Shown: piece after piece, positions 1-9,399 of the stretch
How the letters are laid out: every line of letters begins with the position of its first letter
Numbering within the stretch: position 1 is the first letter of the stretch
Notes under the pieces: model-generated
The model's database searches: none
What the model saw: only the letters and a program-made list of their open reading frames with translations
Told to the model about the DNA's origin: nothing
Program-made: the position numbers and the translations under genes
Source: Periconia sp. R9002
Taxonomy: Eukaryota > Ascomycota > Dothideomycetes > Pleosporales > Periconiaceae
Length of the DNA: 64,000 nucleotides
Direction of reading: 5' to 3'
NCBI GenBank assembly: GCA_023627715.1
Contig: JAMAHW010000074.1
Coordinates: 1 to 64,000 of the forward strand

Positions 1-886
1 ATAAAAACTACGTATATTAGTATAAATATATACTTTATAATATTAACTATTTATTAGAGAACTAGTATAAATAAGCTTTAATCTAGCGTAATAAGAATAT
101 TTAAAATATATAGTAGCTCTATTATAAAGAACTTTATTAGTAAGTAATAACCTAAATTAAGTTTTTAAAAAAACTATAATAGCTAAAAACGCTTTACTAA
201 ATAGTAAGTAGGGCTATAGCACTATTATACTCTAACCTCTAAAGTAGATAAATATAGAGACTAAGTATAAAGAGGAGGATAGTATTATAGCTATACTTTA
301 TAGAATTACTTTTAGTACTTATAGTAAGTATAATTTTAATAATAACTATAAGTAGTACTATATAGATAAAGACTAGAATTTTAGACCTAAAGTAAACTAT
401 AATATAAATATATAATAAGAGATTATATAATAGCTCTATAACTCTACACTCTACTATCTCTATATAAATAGAGCTATAGAGCTATAAAGTAATAGAGTAT
501 AGAAATTTCTTTAGTATATAGTAAGTATATATTATACTCCTTAGATAGTCTTTATTATTAATTTAATCTTTTAACTAAAGAGCTACCTTACTTTTAATAT
601 CTACTATTTAGAATCTATATTATATTATACTTATTAATAGTTATAACCTATTCTTATTCTATAATATTATACTTCTATTTACTCCCTTTACACACTACCT
701 AGTATCCTACTTTAAGGCCTAAGCAGGACCCTAACACTATATATTATATATTATATAAAAAGTTTATAATTAAAGTTCTATAGCTTATTATTTTATAATA
801 CTATAATAAATATATATAATAAAAATTTAGAGTAAATCTATTATAGAAATATTTTTTATTATAATTTTATAATTATTAATACCTAC

Positions 887-1013
887 TTATATAACCTAAC
901 CCCTACCTAGGATCTTATATAATATAACTTAACCCCTACCTAAAGTCTTATATAATATAACCTAATCCCTACTTAGAGTTTTATATAATATAACTTAACC
1001 TTTACCTATTACT
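887..1013 (+). repeat. Four tandem units of about 33 bp in the AT-rich block
   Basis: Units start at 887, 915, 948 and 981. The first is 28 bp and the other three 33 bp. Each begins with TTATATAA and continues with TAACCTAA or TAACTTAA, then CCCTACCT or a decayed form. Most differences between units are C/T, as expected of RIP or deamination. Confidence 0.7.
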
Positions 1014-1029
1014 AGCGTAAAAAAAATAG

Positions 1030-1091
1030 GTTAGGGCTAAGTTAGAGTTAAGTTATATTATATAAAACTTTAACTCTAACTTAACCCTAAC
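1030..1091. repeat. Inverted repeat (hairpin) with TTAGGG/CCCTAA-containing arms
   Basis: Arms of 22 bp (1030-1051 and 1070-1091) match at 21 of 22 positions when one is reverse-complemented, and enclose an 18-base AT-rich loop. The loop contains the reverse complement of the TTATATAATATAAC start of the neighbouring tandem units. Each arm holds one telomere-like hexamer, but there is no telomeric array. Confidence 0.75.
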
Positions 1092-1273
1092 TTATTTACT
1101 AGCCTAATATAACCTATAGTTTTAAATTATAATTATTCTTTAGTTACCTACTATATATAAAAAAATTTCTATTTATAGTATAGCTATACTAAAGGTAATC
1201 TAAGGCTAAGTTATTATAATAATAAAGAAGACACTTTAATAATAGCCTAGCGGCCTTAGCCTATTTAGCGTAT

Positions 1274-2335
1274 ATGATTCCGCACCTAAACAAAAGACTT
1301 CCACAATCAATGTCCGTACCAACAGCAGCCCTCCGCGCCTTTAAGGTAGTTGAACTCCTGGAGCAAATCCTGCTCCAGCTCCCTATCAGAGATCTCCTAC
1401 TCGCACAACGCATCTGCAAATCATGGCATGCACTCATCACAATTTCACCAGCTCTGCAAGCTGCTCTATATTTTCGCCCAGCGCTCTTTGCACCCAAGCC
1501 ACCATACGACACCGGGAATGGACTTTGCACTGTGAATCCCCTCATAGAATCATCATTTCCATTTCTACTCCAGCCGCGGTGGGGGATTCCCGAAGCTCAG
1601 CGTGCGGGTTGGAAACGAGAGCTGAGCAAACTGGAGAATTCCCCGCTACCAAAAGATGAATGGTTCATGCAAAAATTCTGGTATTCGAAATGGCTGTTGA
1701 ATCCAGAAGCGTGGAGAAGAAAAGAAGCGTCGTGGAGGCGCATGCATATTATTAAAGAGCCGATCGAAAGGCTTGTATTTAAAGAAACATGCTCTAATCC
1801 ATACTCTCTTGTACGACGGAAATGCATCTTGAATTTCGGAGAACAGATAAAGTCCGAAACGACAAGGGGGTCAAAGGAGAGGACAGAGGTATCATTGACA
1901 GCATGCGGAGATATACCGGGATATGTTTTCTGCGAACCGGGTCTGGAAAAGCAGCAGAAGAGCTGGGTGAAACTCAATCGACAATTCGTTGATTTGGGGC
2001 GCTCCAATGGTTTACCCATGTCTCTTGTTTACGACTATATAAATTTCCAGGTCTGTCGCTCTGGTGATCCACCACACTTCAAAGTTTCATACCGCGAACA
2101 ATACCCATCGGAGAATCGGCAGCATAAATTCATTGTGGAATCAGATTCCGATGTTCATGTCGGGCAACTTCCTGATAGACCTTGGCTAGGAGATGGCTTA
2201 ACAATGGTTGTACATATAAATCGGACTCATGAAAACGAGGATGATGAGGAAAATCGTTACATGCAGTTCTCGAGTGACGGGGTAAATAGTATCGAGATTG
2301 GACCTTGGGTGGAGAAACATCAGTTCTATGATTGA
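1274..2335 (+). CDS. F-box domain protein
   Basis: A single-exon 353-residue protein with an N-terminal F-box at about residues 25-60, readable as ELLEQILLQLPIRDLLLAQR then VCKSW-like residues (ICKSWHALI). F-box proteins link substrates to SCF ubiquitin ligases through Skp1. The rest matches the general look of the large fungal family of short F-box proteins, but no substrate-binding repeat is recognisable. The first ATG is at 1274; an in-frame ATG at 1310 (MSVPTAALRAF) resembles the usual start of this family and is equally possible. The start lies within 15 bp of the RIP-like block, so the upstream promoter would be in degraded DNA. The reading frame is intact, so the gene may still be functional. 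Confidence 0.8.
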   Translation: MIPHLNKRLPQSMSVPTAALRAFKVVELLEQILLQLPIRDLLLAQRICKSWHALITISPALQAALYFRPALFAPKPPYDTGNGLCTVNPLIESSFPFLLQPRWGIPEAQRAGWKRELSKLENSPLPKDEWFMQKFWYSKWLLNPEAWRRKEASWRRMHIIKEPIERLVFKETCSNPYSLVRRKCILNFGEQIKSETTRGSKERTEVSLTACGDIPGYVFCEPGLEKQQKSWVKLNRQFVDLGRSNGLPMSLVYDYINFQVCRSGDPPHFKVSYREQYPSENRQHKFIVESDSDVHVGQLPDRPWLGDGLTMVVHINRTHENEDDEENRYMQFSSDGVNSIEIGPWVEKHQFYD

Positions 2336-2368
2336 ATAGAAAGACATGTTTATAGGAGGCGTACCTTG

Positions 2369-2440
2369 CTCGACGAAGATACAGCCTTAACTTATGATAA
2401 TCTGTGGGAACAACTGACCGTTGGCAACTACCGAACTAAT
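2369..2440 (+). repeat. Left copy of a diverged direct repeat flanking the UbiA gene
   Basis: About 70 bp, beginning CTCGACGAAGATACAG, containing TTAACTTATGAT and ending CAACTACCGAACTAA. It resembles 4520-4586 in the same orientation. It lies in the 670-bp gap after the F-box gene, which holds no other recognisable feature. Confidence 0.55.
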
Positions 2441-3007
2441 CATTGATGTCTTCAGTAATTGGTACACGATACAGTGGGGATACAGCATGCAATCTTCTGG
2501 TGTGATATGTGATAGGGTAAAGGATCAAACATCATAGCTAAAAGTTATGAAAATATCAGGTGGATCATCACATAGAAAATGGATCACTCACATATCGACA
2601 CAGGCAACAAAACACAAAGATGTCCTCGGTGGGGGCGTACACACAGGAGAATTATGGTGCAAGAGCTAAAATTCTTTTAGTTATGACATGCAATTACGCA
2701 TGCTATACGATTATTCGCTATACGCCAAATACTAGACATGGTTTTCTCTGCAGATGCGATGGATCCAGTATCGCGCAAAGCCTAGGGGTATCGTAGGACT
2801 TAGGCGACGGAAGTTTGGAGGCGGGAGCGAGCAGCATGCGAGTTTAGGCAAGTGAATTTCACCATTCTTCGTTCTAGATCAACTATAATCCTTCGTTTAT
2901 TCCTTGGGTTCATGGAACCTTCCCGCCAAGGTGGCGTACTAGAATATATATATAGATACATGTACTCCTTGGGTAAGAAATTCATACCCCGATATTTGTC
3001 CAAAATC

Positions 3008-4027
3008 ATGAACCGCAAGCAAAACGGCACTGCTGTCTCTAACGGCAGACCGACCTCCAACGGCCACTCTCCACGCAAACGAGATGCATCTCCCCCACAA
3101 CTATTTGATGAAAATCATGCGGGAGCGTGGGTGGATCTTCTGCCGTCGTCCTGGAAGCCCTACATTCAGCTTGCACGACTCAGTCCGCCAGTGCCCATCC
3201 TCATCATATACTGCCCCCATTTTTTCGATATAACTCACGCAGCTGCCGTTCAAAGAACCCCATTTCCGGAGGTCCTTCGCATCGCCGCCATACTGTTCGG
3301 TGGCAGTTTCTTCTTCTGTAATGCAATTCACGCTTGGAATGATTTGGTTGATTACCCCCTTGATGCACAGGTTCCGCGCACTCGGAACCGACCCATCTCT
3401 CGAGGTGCAATTAGTCCTCGAGCAGCATTTGTGTTCACTGCTTTGCAGGCCCTGATCGCATTGTGATTCTTCTTCATCCTCCCGGCGGATGCGGCATGGT
3501 CTTCGATACCCTCTGCCGTGTTCAATTACTACTATCCCTACTCGAAGAGACACACCAAAATCCCCCAGGTATTTCTTGGTGTGGCACTCCAGTGGGCCGT
3601 CGTTATTGGAAGCACCGCTATGGGTGTGGAAAGAGCTTGGGCTGATCCATCTGTTCTGAGTTTGTTCTTCGCTTCCTTTGTCTGGACCATCATTTACGAT
3701 ACCGTCTACGAATTCCAAGACTATGAATCAGACGTCAAGCTGGGGGTAGGAAACACCGCTGTGCTCCTTGGAAAGGCAAACGGGAAGCTCATTTTGTGGA
3801 GCTTGAGTGAAGTTGTGATGCTCTTGCTCTTCGCCTCAAGATACTTTGCGGAATTGAAATTGGTGCATACGGTCATTGCTGTTGGAGGGACTTTCCTGTC
3901 GCTTAACCTCATGATCGTGAAGGTGAATCTGAAATCGCCCGAGAGCTGCGCCTGGTGGTTCGGCCACTTCTTCTTGGTTCCTGCAGCTTTCATTCCGCTG
4001 GGTTTGCTCGGAGAGTATGCGCTCTAA
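3008..4027 (+). pseudogene. UbiA-type polyprenyltransferase with an in-frame TGA
   Basis: The frame encodes a UbiA-superfamily membrane prenyltransferase of about 338 residues. It has a polar N-terminus, several hydrophobic helices, the first Asp-rich motif (NDLVDYPLD, followed by RTRNRP), a YPYSKRHTKIPQ segment and the second Asp-rich motif (DTVYEFQDYESD). These motifs bind the Mg-prenyl-diphosphate donor and attach a prenyl chain to an aromatic or other acceptor. A single TGA at 3464-3466 interrupts the frame inside a helix, and the same frame continues for 187 codons. A splice from the GT at 3463 to the AG before the next exon would remove the YPYSKRHTKIPQ segment, so an intron is unlikely. 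No mitochondrial presequence is evident, so it looks more like a secondary-metabolism enzyme than Coq2. It is either a recent pseudogene or a sequence error. Other in-frame ATGs lie at 2912 and 2960. Confidence 0.75.
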
Positions 4028-4687
4028 GTTACAGTGCGGGTTGTAGCGCACAAGTGCTCTATTCCTGGTACGTTCTCGTTACGCCGAAGCCACTTCATGT
4101 GAAGACAAGGGGGGGGGGCGCCCAAGCTTTTGTACTTGAGGGTATCAAAAGTGTTTTCTTCTTCGCAATTGATTGGTGTACTCAGTCACGGTATAAATAC
4201 TGGTATGAATCTCAGGTAACGTCCTTGGCTAGGGGCGTACACAAGTTACTGTTGGAGGCAATGTCTTATATATGGTATATATAGCTAGATTGACTCAGCA
4301 GAATATCTTTGATATATATTTTTAATCCTCACGTCGAGAAGGCATCATGAATACATGCTAATGGAACTTTTGGTTACTAAGGGCCGCCCTCCCTTTTCTG
4401 TTACTCCTTACTTTGCAGGCTTTTGGATTCTCTTCCGCTGAAGGTTTTTTTTTTGTCTAGGTTGAGCCCCTCAGGATGGCTCGTCCCGAAAAAATTACAT
4501 GCTAACAGGGGTCGTATATTCTCCACGAAGATATAGTTTTAACTTATGATTTGCTGCAAGACCAACTGATTCAACTACCGAACTAAGGTTTTCGAAACAT
4601 TTTGATACAAGCAGGATAAAGCAAGGTATTCTCGGGGTGACAGTCGATCAGGTGGAACAAGAATAGGGCATCAACGCCCGGTCAACT
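4028..4687. other. Intergenic region
   Basis: Contains a G10-like run near 4110, AT-rich stretches, and the right copy of the direct repeat (4520-4586). No coding sequence or RNA gene was recognised. Confidence 0.6.
4520..4586 (+). repeat. Right copy of the direct repeat flanking the UbiA gene
   Basis: It shares with 2369-2440 the blocks ACGAAGATA, TTAACTTATGAT, CCAACTGA-like and CAACTACCGAACTAA. Several differences are C/T or G/A. The copies are about 2.15 kb apart. Confidence 0.55.
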
Positions 4688-5677
4688 CTAGTCCGGTCGT
4701 ACCACCACAATTTGTGGTAGGTCCTCGCTGCTGTCGGTTGCTCGCTTGAATCTACCATCGTCCGAATCATTGACCAAAGATGGCGACCTCCAGTCCTCCG
4801 GATTTGTCTTCAGATCTTGCGGATCTTTCTCTGCACATGTTATGACTTGCGATATGCGATGGCAGAGTTCCCTGGCATTAACGCGCCGCTTCGGGTCAAC
4901 AACCAGGACGTTCTCCATTATGAGGTCGAGAAAACGGTGGATTGAGTCCGAGCAATTTTTGTCCTGGTGCAATGTCTCGACCCATTGGTAAACCTCCTTC
5001 CGAACTACGTGCTCTTCCCCTTCAGAGCTGTAAAAACCGTCGGTCACGAAAGTTCAGTCATTGATGACAGTGGAGCGAATATCTGCGAACTCTTCGACTG
5101 CGTTTCCACCTCTCAGTAGCCAGGTGACAAACTCCAAGTAGACGCACCCAAGGCTCCATATATCAGAAGAGCGCGAAGGGAGTCCGCTAGTGAAAGGCCC
5201 ACATTCTGGAGCCGCATAGGTTACGGTGTAGAATCTTGTTCGCGTTGTTGACCCGCTCGTAGAGGTAGACCTTGTATCCCGGCGGTGAGGTTTGAACCGC
5301 CGACCAAAACGGAAATCGGCTATTTGCAGAACACCTCTCTCATCTTCAAAACTAGGAAGATTCGTCAACCATAGGATATTCTCCGGCTTAATGTCACCGT
5401 GTGGACCGGAAGCCATGTCCTCACCACGATCCATCAGTGAGGATGCTGGACTGATGCCGTTGGCGGATTCAAGCGGCGTCATTACGAACTCATGGATTAC
5501 ACGCAGGGCATCTGCTAAGCCCATCATTTGTTTCAATGACCACAGAATAGTCTGTTCATCCGGTAGTGGGGTTGGACGAGCAATGTATTCTCGGAGATCG
5601 CCATTCGCACATGGAAGGATGAGGTGGAAGTCCCCATTGATACGGTAACTTGCGAGCAATTTGACCAGATGTCCATG
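4688..5677 (-). pseudogene. Truncated second protein kinase domain with an in-frame TGA
   Basis: From 5677 the frame reads HGHLVKLLASY, then the hinge and C-lobe of a Ser/Thr-like kinase: LILPCANGDLREYI, the catalytic loop HGDIKPENIL, ADFRFG in place of DFG, YAAPE, DIWSLGCVYLEF, and a C-terminal PKRRVNA segment. The glycine loop, the catalytic lysine strand and the start of helix C are missing, because the sequence upstream belongs to the neighbouring kinase in another frame. A TGA at 5056-5054 splits the C-lobe and the same frame continues to 4688. The break falls in a segment conserved in these fungal kinases, so an intron is not a natural explanation. This is most simply a kinase relic. 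Confidence 0.75.
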
Positions 5678-6915
5678 AGCTCATGGTTTGAATGCTCAAA
5701 CGACTGAGTTGCGACGAAGTCTCCTGTGCCGCATTAATATGCGGATCAGAACGGCAGTCGTCACAAAAGAAGTCGTCGTGTGTTGTCAATAGCGCACACA
5801 ATTTTGCTGAAGAAATTCGATCTTCTGGGTTCACTTTAAGCATCTTATGAAGCGCGTTTCCAATAACCTGTTGATGACGCTCGGTTAAGAGAGTATTCAT
5901 TTGTTTTAAAGCAGCTTCGAGGGCCGGTATTATGGCCGCCAGATTGTCATAGTATCGACCAAGGAGAAGAACATCCGTTAGCGATGATTTTGGCGAAGCA
6001 GCAGCGACAATCTCAAGGAAGACGCAACCCAGCGAGAAAACATCAGACGCGCGATTCCTCTTCTTTCCTAGAGCAACTTCAGGAGAACAATATTTCCGCG
6101 TGAAGTCAGCAGGGGTTCCGGAGGTAGAGTGGTTCCCAGCGGTAGAGACTAGGGCGCTTCCAAAATCCGTGTAAATAACAGAACCCTTGTGGACTAGAAT
6201 GTTGTGTGGTTTGATGTCCTTGTGGCGAACGTCTCGACCGTGCATAAAAGCCAGTCCCACTGAGAGACAGCCAAAACAACGACGTAAGGTGGTCGTCTCT
6301 GCCTGACCTAGGGGTCCTTGGGTGTCCCGTATAGTCCTGAGAAAACTGTTCAAATCAGCGCTGGCTACAGGGGCCAGCAAAACACCCAACTCGCGCTCAC
6401 ATATGTAAGCTCCCCGTATCCGAACAATGTGATGATGACTTGCTAGCGTTCCCAGACTTCGGACCTCATTCTCGTATTGCTTTTTGAGATGAGCGACGTT
6501 CCGGTTATGCGTGTTTATATAGCGTTTCCGCGCAAACCTCTCTGCTGTGGTAATATGTTGCACCTCTTCTACCACGCCTCCAGAGCCAGATCCCAGCCAT
6601 CTTGTATATTCATAGGGGAGGAGTTTCGGATGGGCCACCTCAAGGAACTCGAATGACTCAGGGTCTAGCTCGACGGTGGCTGCGGAATCTTGGGCAAGTG
6701 CTGATGATAGGATGCGTCCGCCGCCATTTTCCGAAGTTGGTTCAATCACATTGATATCTATAGACGTAGGTGTCCGGGTAGGTTTCGTCCTACCCCATCG
6801 TGTCAAGATTGAGAAGAGTTGGCTAGCGCTTGAAGAGGGCTACATGTACCGGTCGTAAGCATGTAGCAATATATTTTTCGATATAGATACTCACCTTAGT
6901 CGGTGCGGATGCCAT
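5556..6915 (-). CDS. Protein kinase, fused out of frame to a kinase relic
   Basis: The model is complement(join(5556..6839,6895..6915)), 434 residues. A short first exon encodes MASAPTK and is followed by an intron with a GTGAGT donor, CTTAC branch site and TAG acceptor. The kinase domain is complete: glycine loop LGSGSGG (about residue 89), Lys in FARKRY, Glu in YENEV, catalytic loop HKDIKPHN (about 213), DFG (about 232), SPEV and DVFSLGCVFLEI. HKD instead of HRD occurs in many fungal kinases, so activity is plausible. The last 50 or so residues read out of frame through the start of the second kinase and have no kinase character; the natural C-terminus is probably lost. The substrate is unknown. 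Confidence 0.75.
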
Positions 6916-7911
6916 GGTAACATCCCCAACACAGACCCTGATATATGCAGCGAGCAAGCGTTGGAAGTTTGGATTAGAGAACGCCCTAAGCTTTCGCACT
7001 CGGGGGTATTGATATTAGCGAATACGAACGATCGGCATACAAGGGATCGATATGATAGTGAAATTAAGTTTCTATTTGTATCAATGTGACGAAGACGACA
7101 GATTTAAAAAATATACATAAACCTCACACGAAGAGACTACCTAATAGCATGAGAGTTGTGAAAGGTAACCAATATTCAAAACGTGGTGTTCTTTTCACTT
7201 TTCCACCACGAAACATAGGAAAAGATATCGACCAAACATCATGCTACCTGTAACCGTTCCCATAAATACTAATTGAAAATTTGCTTATATCGTACATAAG
7301 TAGCCCAGATTAAGTCGGTTGACTATACATCGAATTTAGTCTTGGTTATTCTAGAATTATGTAGGCAAATATTTGCAATCGAGCTTTCTATCTCCTGTGC
7401 CGTAGGGAGCAATAAACGCCCCAATTACATATCCCTCACAAGGCTGAAATCTGCCTCGCACCATACCATAAATATCTAACAAATTAGAGACTACGCTGAA
7501 TTAGCCTTGTAAACTTGAAAAGAAGCTACTATTTGACCTTTTTGTTACATGATATCCAGACTGGCTAGGTATTATTCAGACAAATATCCGCTGAGTTAGG
7601 ATTTTTAATATGACGAGGCAGGTTCCAGCAATGTGAGGGATAGCTACCTAACTAGATACCCGCGATATGTGGTCCGCGTTTTTTAGTTTCTTACTTTTGG
7701 ATCTCGTTTTTGTCGATAGAACCACTCTTAATAGTTTTAAAAAATACCCGTGACATAAAAATACCACTCACACCTCCCCCTCGCCATCCCCTTCCCCAAC
7801 ACACACCACCACCACCACCATCTACAATCCCCACAACCAACCCTTAAGCTACTATCCACTTCACCCCAAACCGTACTTCTACATGTACCCCATACACACC
7901 ACACAACCTCC
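6916..7911. other. Intergenic region upstream of the 5S rRNA gene
   Basis: About 1 kb with scattered AT-rich and C-rich stretches, including CCACCACCACCACCA near 7806. No convincing coding sequence was recognised on either strand. Confidence 0.6.
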
Positions 7912-8030
7912 ACATACGACCACAGGAACTTGAAAGCAAGGCTTCCCGTCCGCTCAGCCCTCTTTAAGCAAGTTACCGGCGGGTTAGTAGCTAGGTGGGT
8001 GACTACTGGCGAATCCCCGCTGTTGTATGT
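7912..8030 (+). rRNA. 5S ribosomal RNA, dispersed variant copy
   Basis: A 119-base match to the ascomycete 5S consensus. The ends ACATACGAC and GTTGTATGT pair as helix I. The conserved core GCTTCCCGTCCGCTCAGCC lies in the middle, and the internal promoter region GGTTAGTAGCTAGGTGGGTG is present, followed by GCGAATCCC. Helix II/III is formed by AACTTG (7927-7932) with CAAGTT (7969-7974), and GCGGG pairs with CCCGC near the 3' end. The AACTTG/CAAGTT pair differs from the GTGTGG/CCACAC pair I recall for Neurospora and Aspergillus 5S, yet pairing is kept, so this looks like a functional variant rather than a decayed copy. Scattered single 5S genes are usual in Pezizomycotina. RNA polymerase III should transcribe it. 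Confidence 0.93.
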
Positions 8031-8038
8031 TTTTTTTT
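8031..8038 (+). terminator. RNA polymerase III T-run terminator of the 5S gene
   Basis: Eight T residues directly follow the 5S 3' end, as expected for pol III termination. Confidence 0.85.
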
Positions 8039-8769
8039 CTCTCCCTCTCCTTTTCCCTCTAACACAACTTCACAATTAATACTACGCAGATCAATCTTGA
8101 GCGTTGTAGCAACTTAGTTTTTTTTTGTTTCTTCTTCTTTTTCTTGGGTAGTGATTGTTAGGAGATCAATCGGAGAAAAAAAACAAGATCCAAACACCAA
8201 AACAGCACCATCCCTAAACCCACCATGCATGCCGACCGTCCCGAACGCACCCAACGCTCCACCCCCGCTGATTGGTCCACCGGATGTGGCGGTGGTGGCA
8301 GTGACGCATAGCGTCCCGAAAGGCATGACGCAAGCCACAAGGGTTCTTCACATGTACTTGGAGTACTGTTTACTTACTGGTTGTTTGAGGTCGAGGGCAG
8401 CAGGGAAACGAGATTCATGGTTGGTTAATTGGTCGGTTACGTGGAATTGCATTCGGCCCGTTCAAATGGGACAAATGATGTAGTGAGGCTTGAGTGCTAA
8501 AGCAGGTCTACGTGTATGCAATCAATATATAGGTATGTGTGTGCAGGAGCATGTGCGAGTTGGTTTGACCATTTATTTTGGTCGCAAACGGAAGGAACGG
8601 CTTTTAAACGCTTGGAACCTTGAAACTTGACTTCACTTCTTCTCACTACACTTTCACCTACGCATCCACCTACGTACCTACATATCACAATCTCGCAAAA
8701 CGAACAAAAGAACAAACCTCGCATATCCCACAACAGTACCGGCACACGCCTCACCTCACCTCTTCCAAA
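8039..8769. other. Intergenic region upstream of the Pmp3 gene
   Basis: Contains pyrimidine-rich DNA and an open frame at 8151-8483 without recognisable domains. The last 150 bp (CA/CT-rich) are probably the promoter and 5' UTR of the Pmp3 gene. Confidence 0.5.
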
Positions 8770-9088
8770 ATGTCCTCCTTAAAACCAATTCTCCTAATCA
8801 TCCTCACCATCTTCAGTAAGCCCCATCCCCTCTCTCCCCCTTTCCCACCCAAACTAACCTCCCTCCCACACAGTCCCCCCCATCGGCGTGCTCCTCGTAG
8901 CCGGCTGCGGCATGGACCTCTTCATCAACATTGTGCTGACGTGCCTGGGCTACCTCCCGGGCCACGTGCACGCCTTCTACCTCGAGTATGTGTATTACAA
9001 GCGCAAAGGGGAGGTTGCGGCGGGTTTGATCGAGGGGAAGAGGGCGCCGGGGATTTATAGTGAGAAGGTGCAGATGGGGGCGCGGTGA
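8770..9088 (+). CDS. Pmp3/SNA-family plasma membrane proteolipid
   Basis: The model is join(8770..8815,8874..9088), 86 residues. The intron has a GTAAGC donor and CACAG acceptor and splits the Ile codon before PPIGVLL. The protein shows the UPF0057/Pmp3 pattern: a short hydrophobic N-terminus, the signature PPIGVLLVAGCG, then DLFINIVLTCLGYLPGHVHA and the tail YLEYVYYKRK. Two transmembrane helices are expected. Yeast Pmp3 and plant RCI2 relatives act at the plasma membrane in cation and stress tolerance. The C-terminal tail of about 30 residues (GLIEGKRAPGIYSEKVQMGAR) is longer than in yeast Pmp3 and is typical of the extended fungal forms. It is convergent with the ribosomal gene at 9400. Confidence 0.9.
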
Positions 9089-9399
9089 GCGTTTTAGGAG
9101 AGGGAAAGAAGGGGAAGGAGGGAGGGTGGTAAGGGGGTTGGATTAGTTTTGGCGGCGTAGAGAGGGATAAAAGGCGTTGTTCTCTTGAATGCGGGTTGTG
9201 TTGCTTGTTCTGTTTCCTTTCGCCTGGTGGTTAGGTGTGTAAGATGTCTCCTTGTTGAGAGAATAAAGTACATTCGAGTAGTTGTACAAAAGATGATACC
9301 ACCAATACCAGAGCCGCTCAAAAAAGCGCAATATGTGTCTTATTGTACAAGTCGTTCCATACACTTCCAAAATCACGCTCGAGTTCTCCCATGTGCCGC

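Larger units (their letters stand above)
1..1260. repeat. AT-rich block, probable RIP-degraded repeat DNA
   Basis: The block is almost entirely A and T, rich in TpA and very poor in CpA, with stop codons in every frame and no plausible coding sequence. This is the composition left by repeat-induced point mutation on old transposons or subtelomeric repeats in filamentous ascomycetes. Composition becomes normal abruptly near 1260, just before the F-box gene. The original element cannot be recognised. RIP is inferred from composition only; no unmutated copy is available for comparison. Confidence 0.8.

Noticed and set aside
8151..8483. Open frame of 110 codons downstream of the 5S gene
   Set aside because: It shows no domain, has no good start context, and overlaps open frames on the other strand; a chance frame is more likely.
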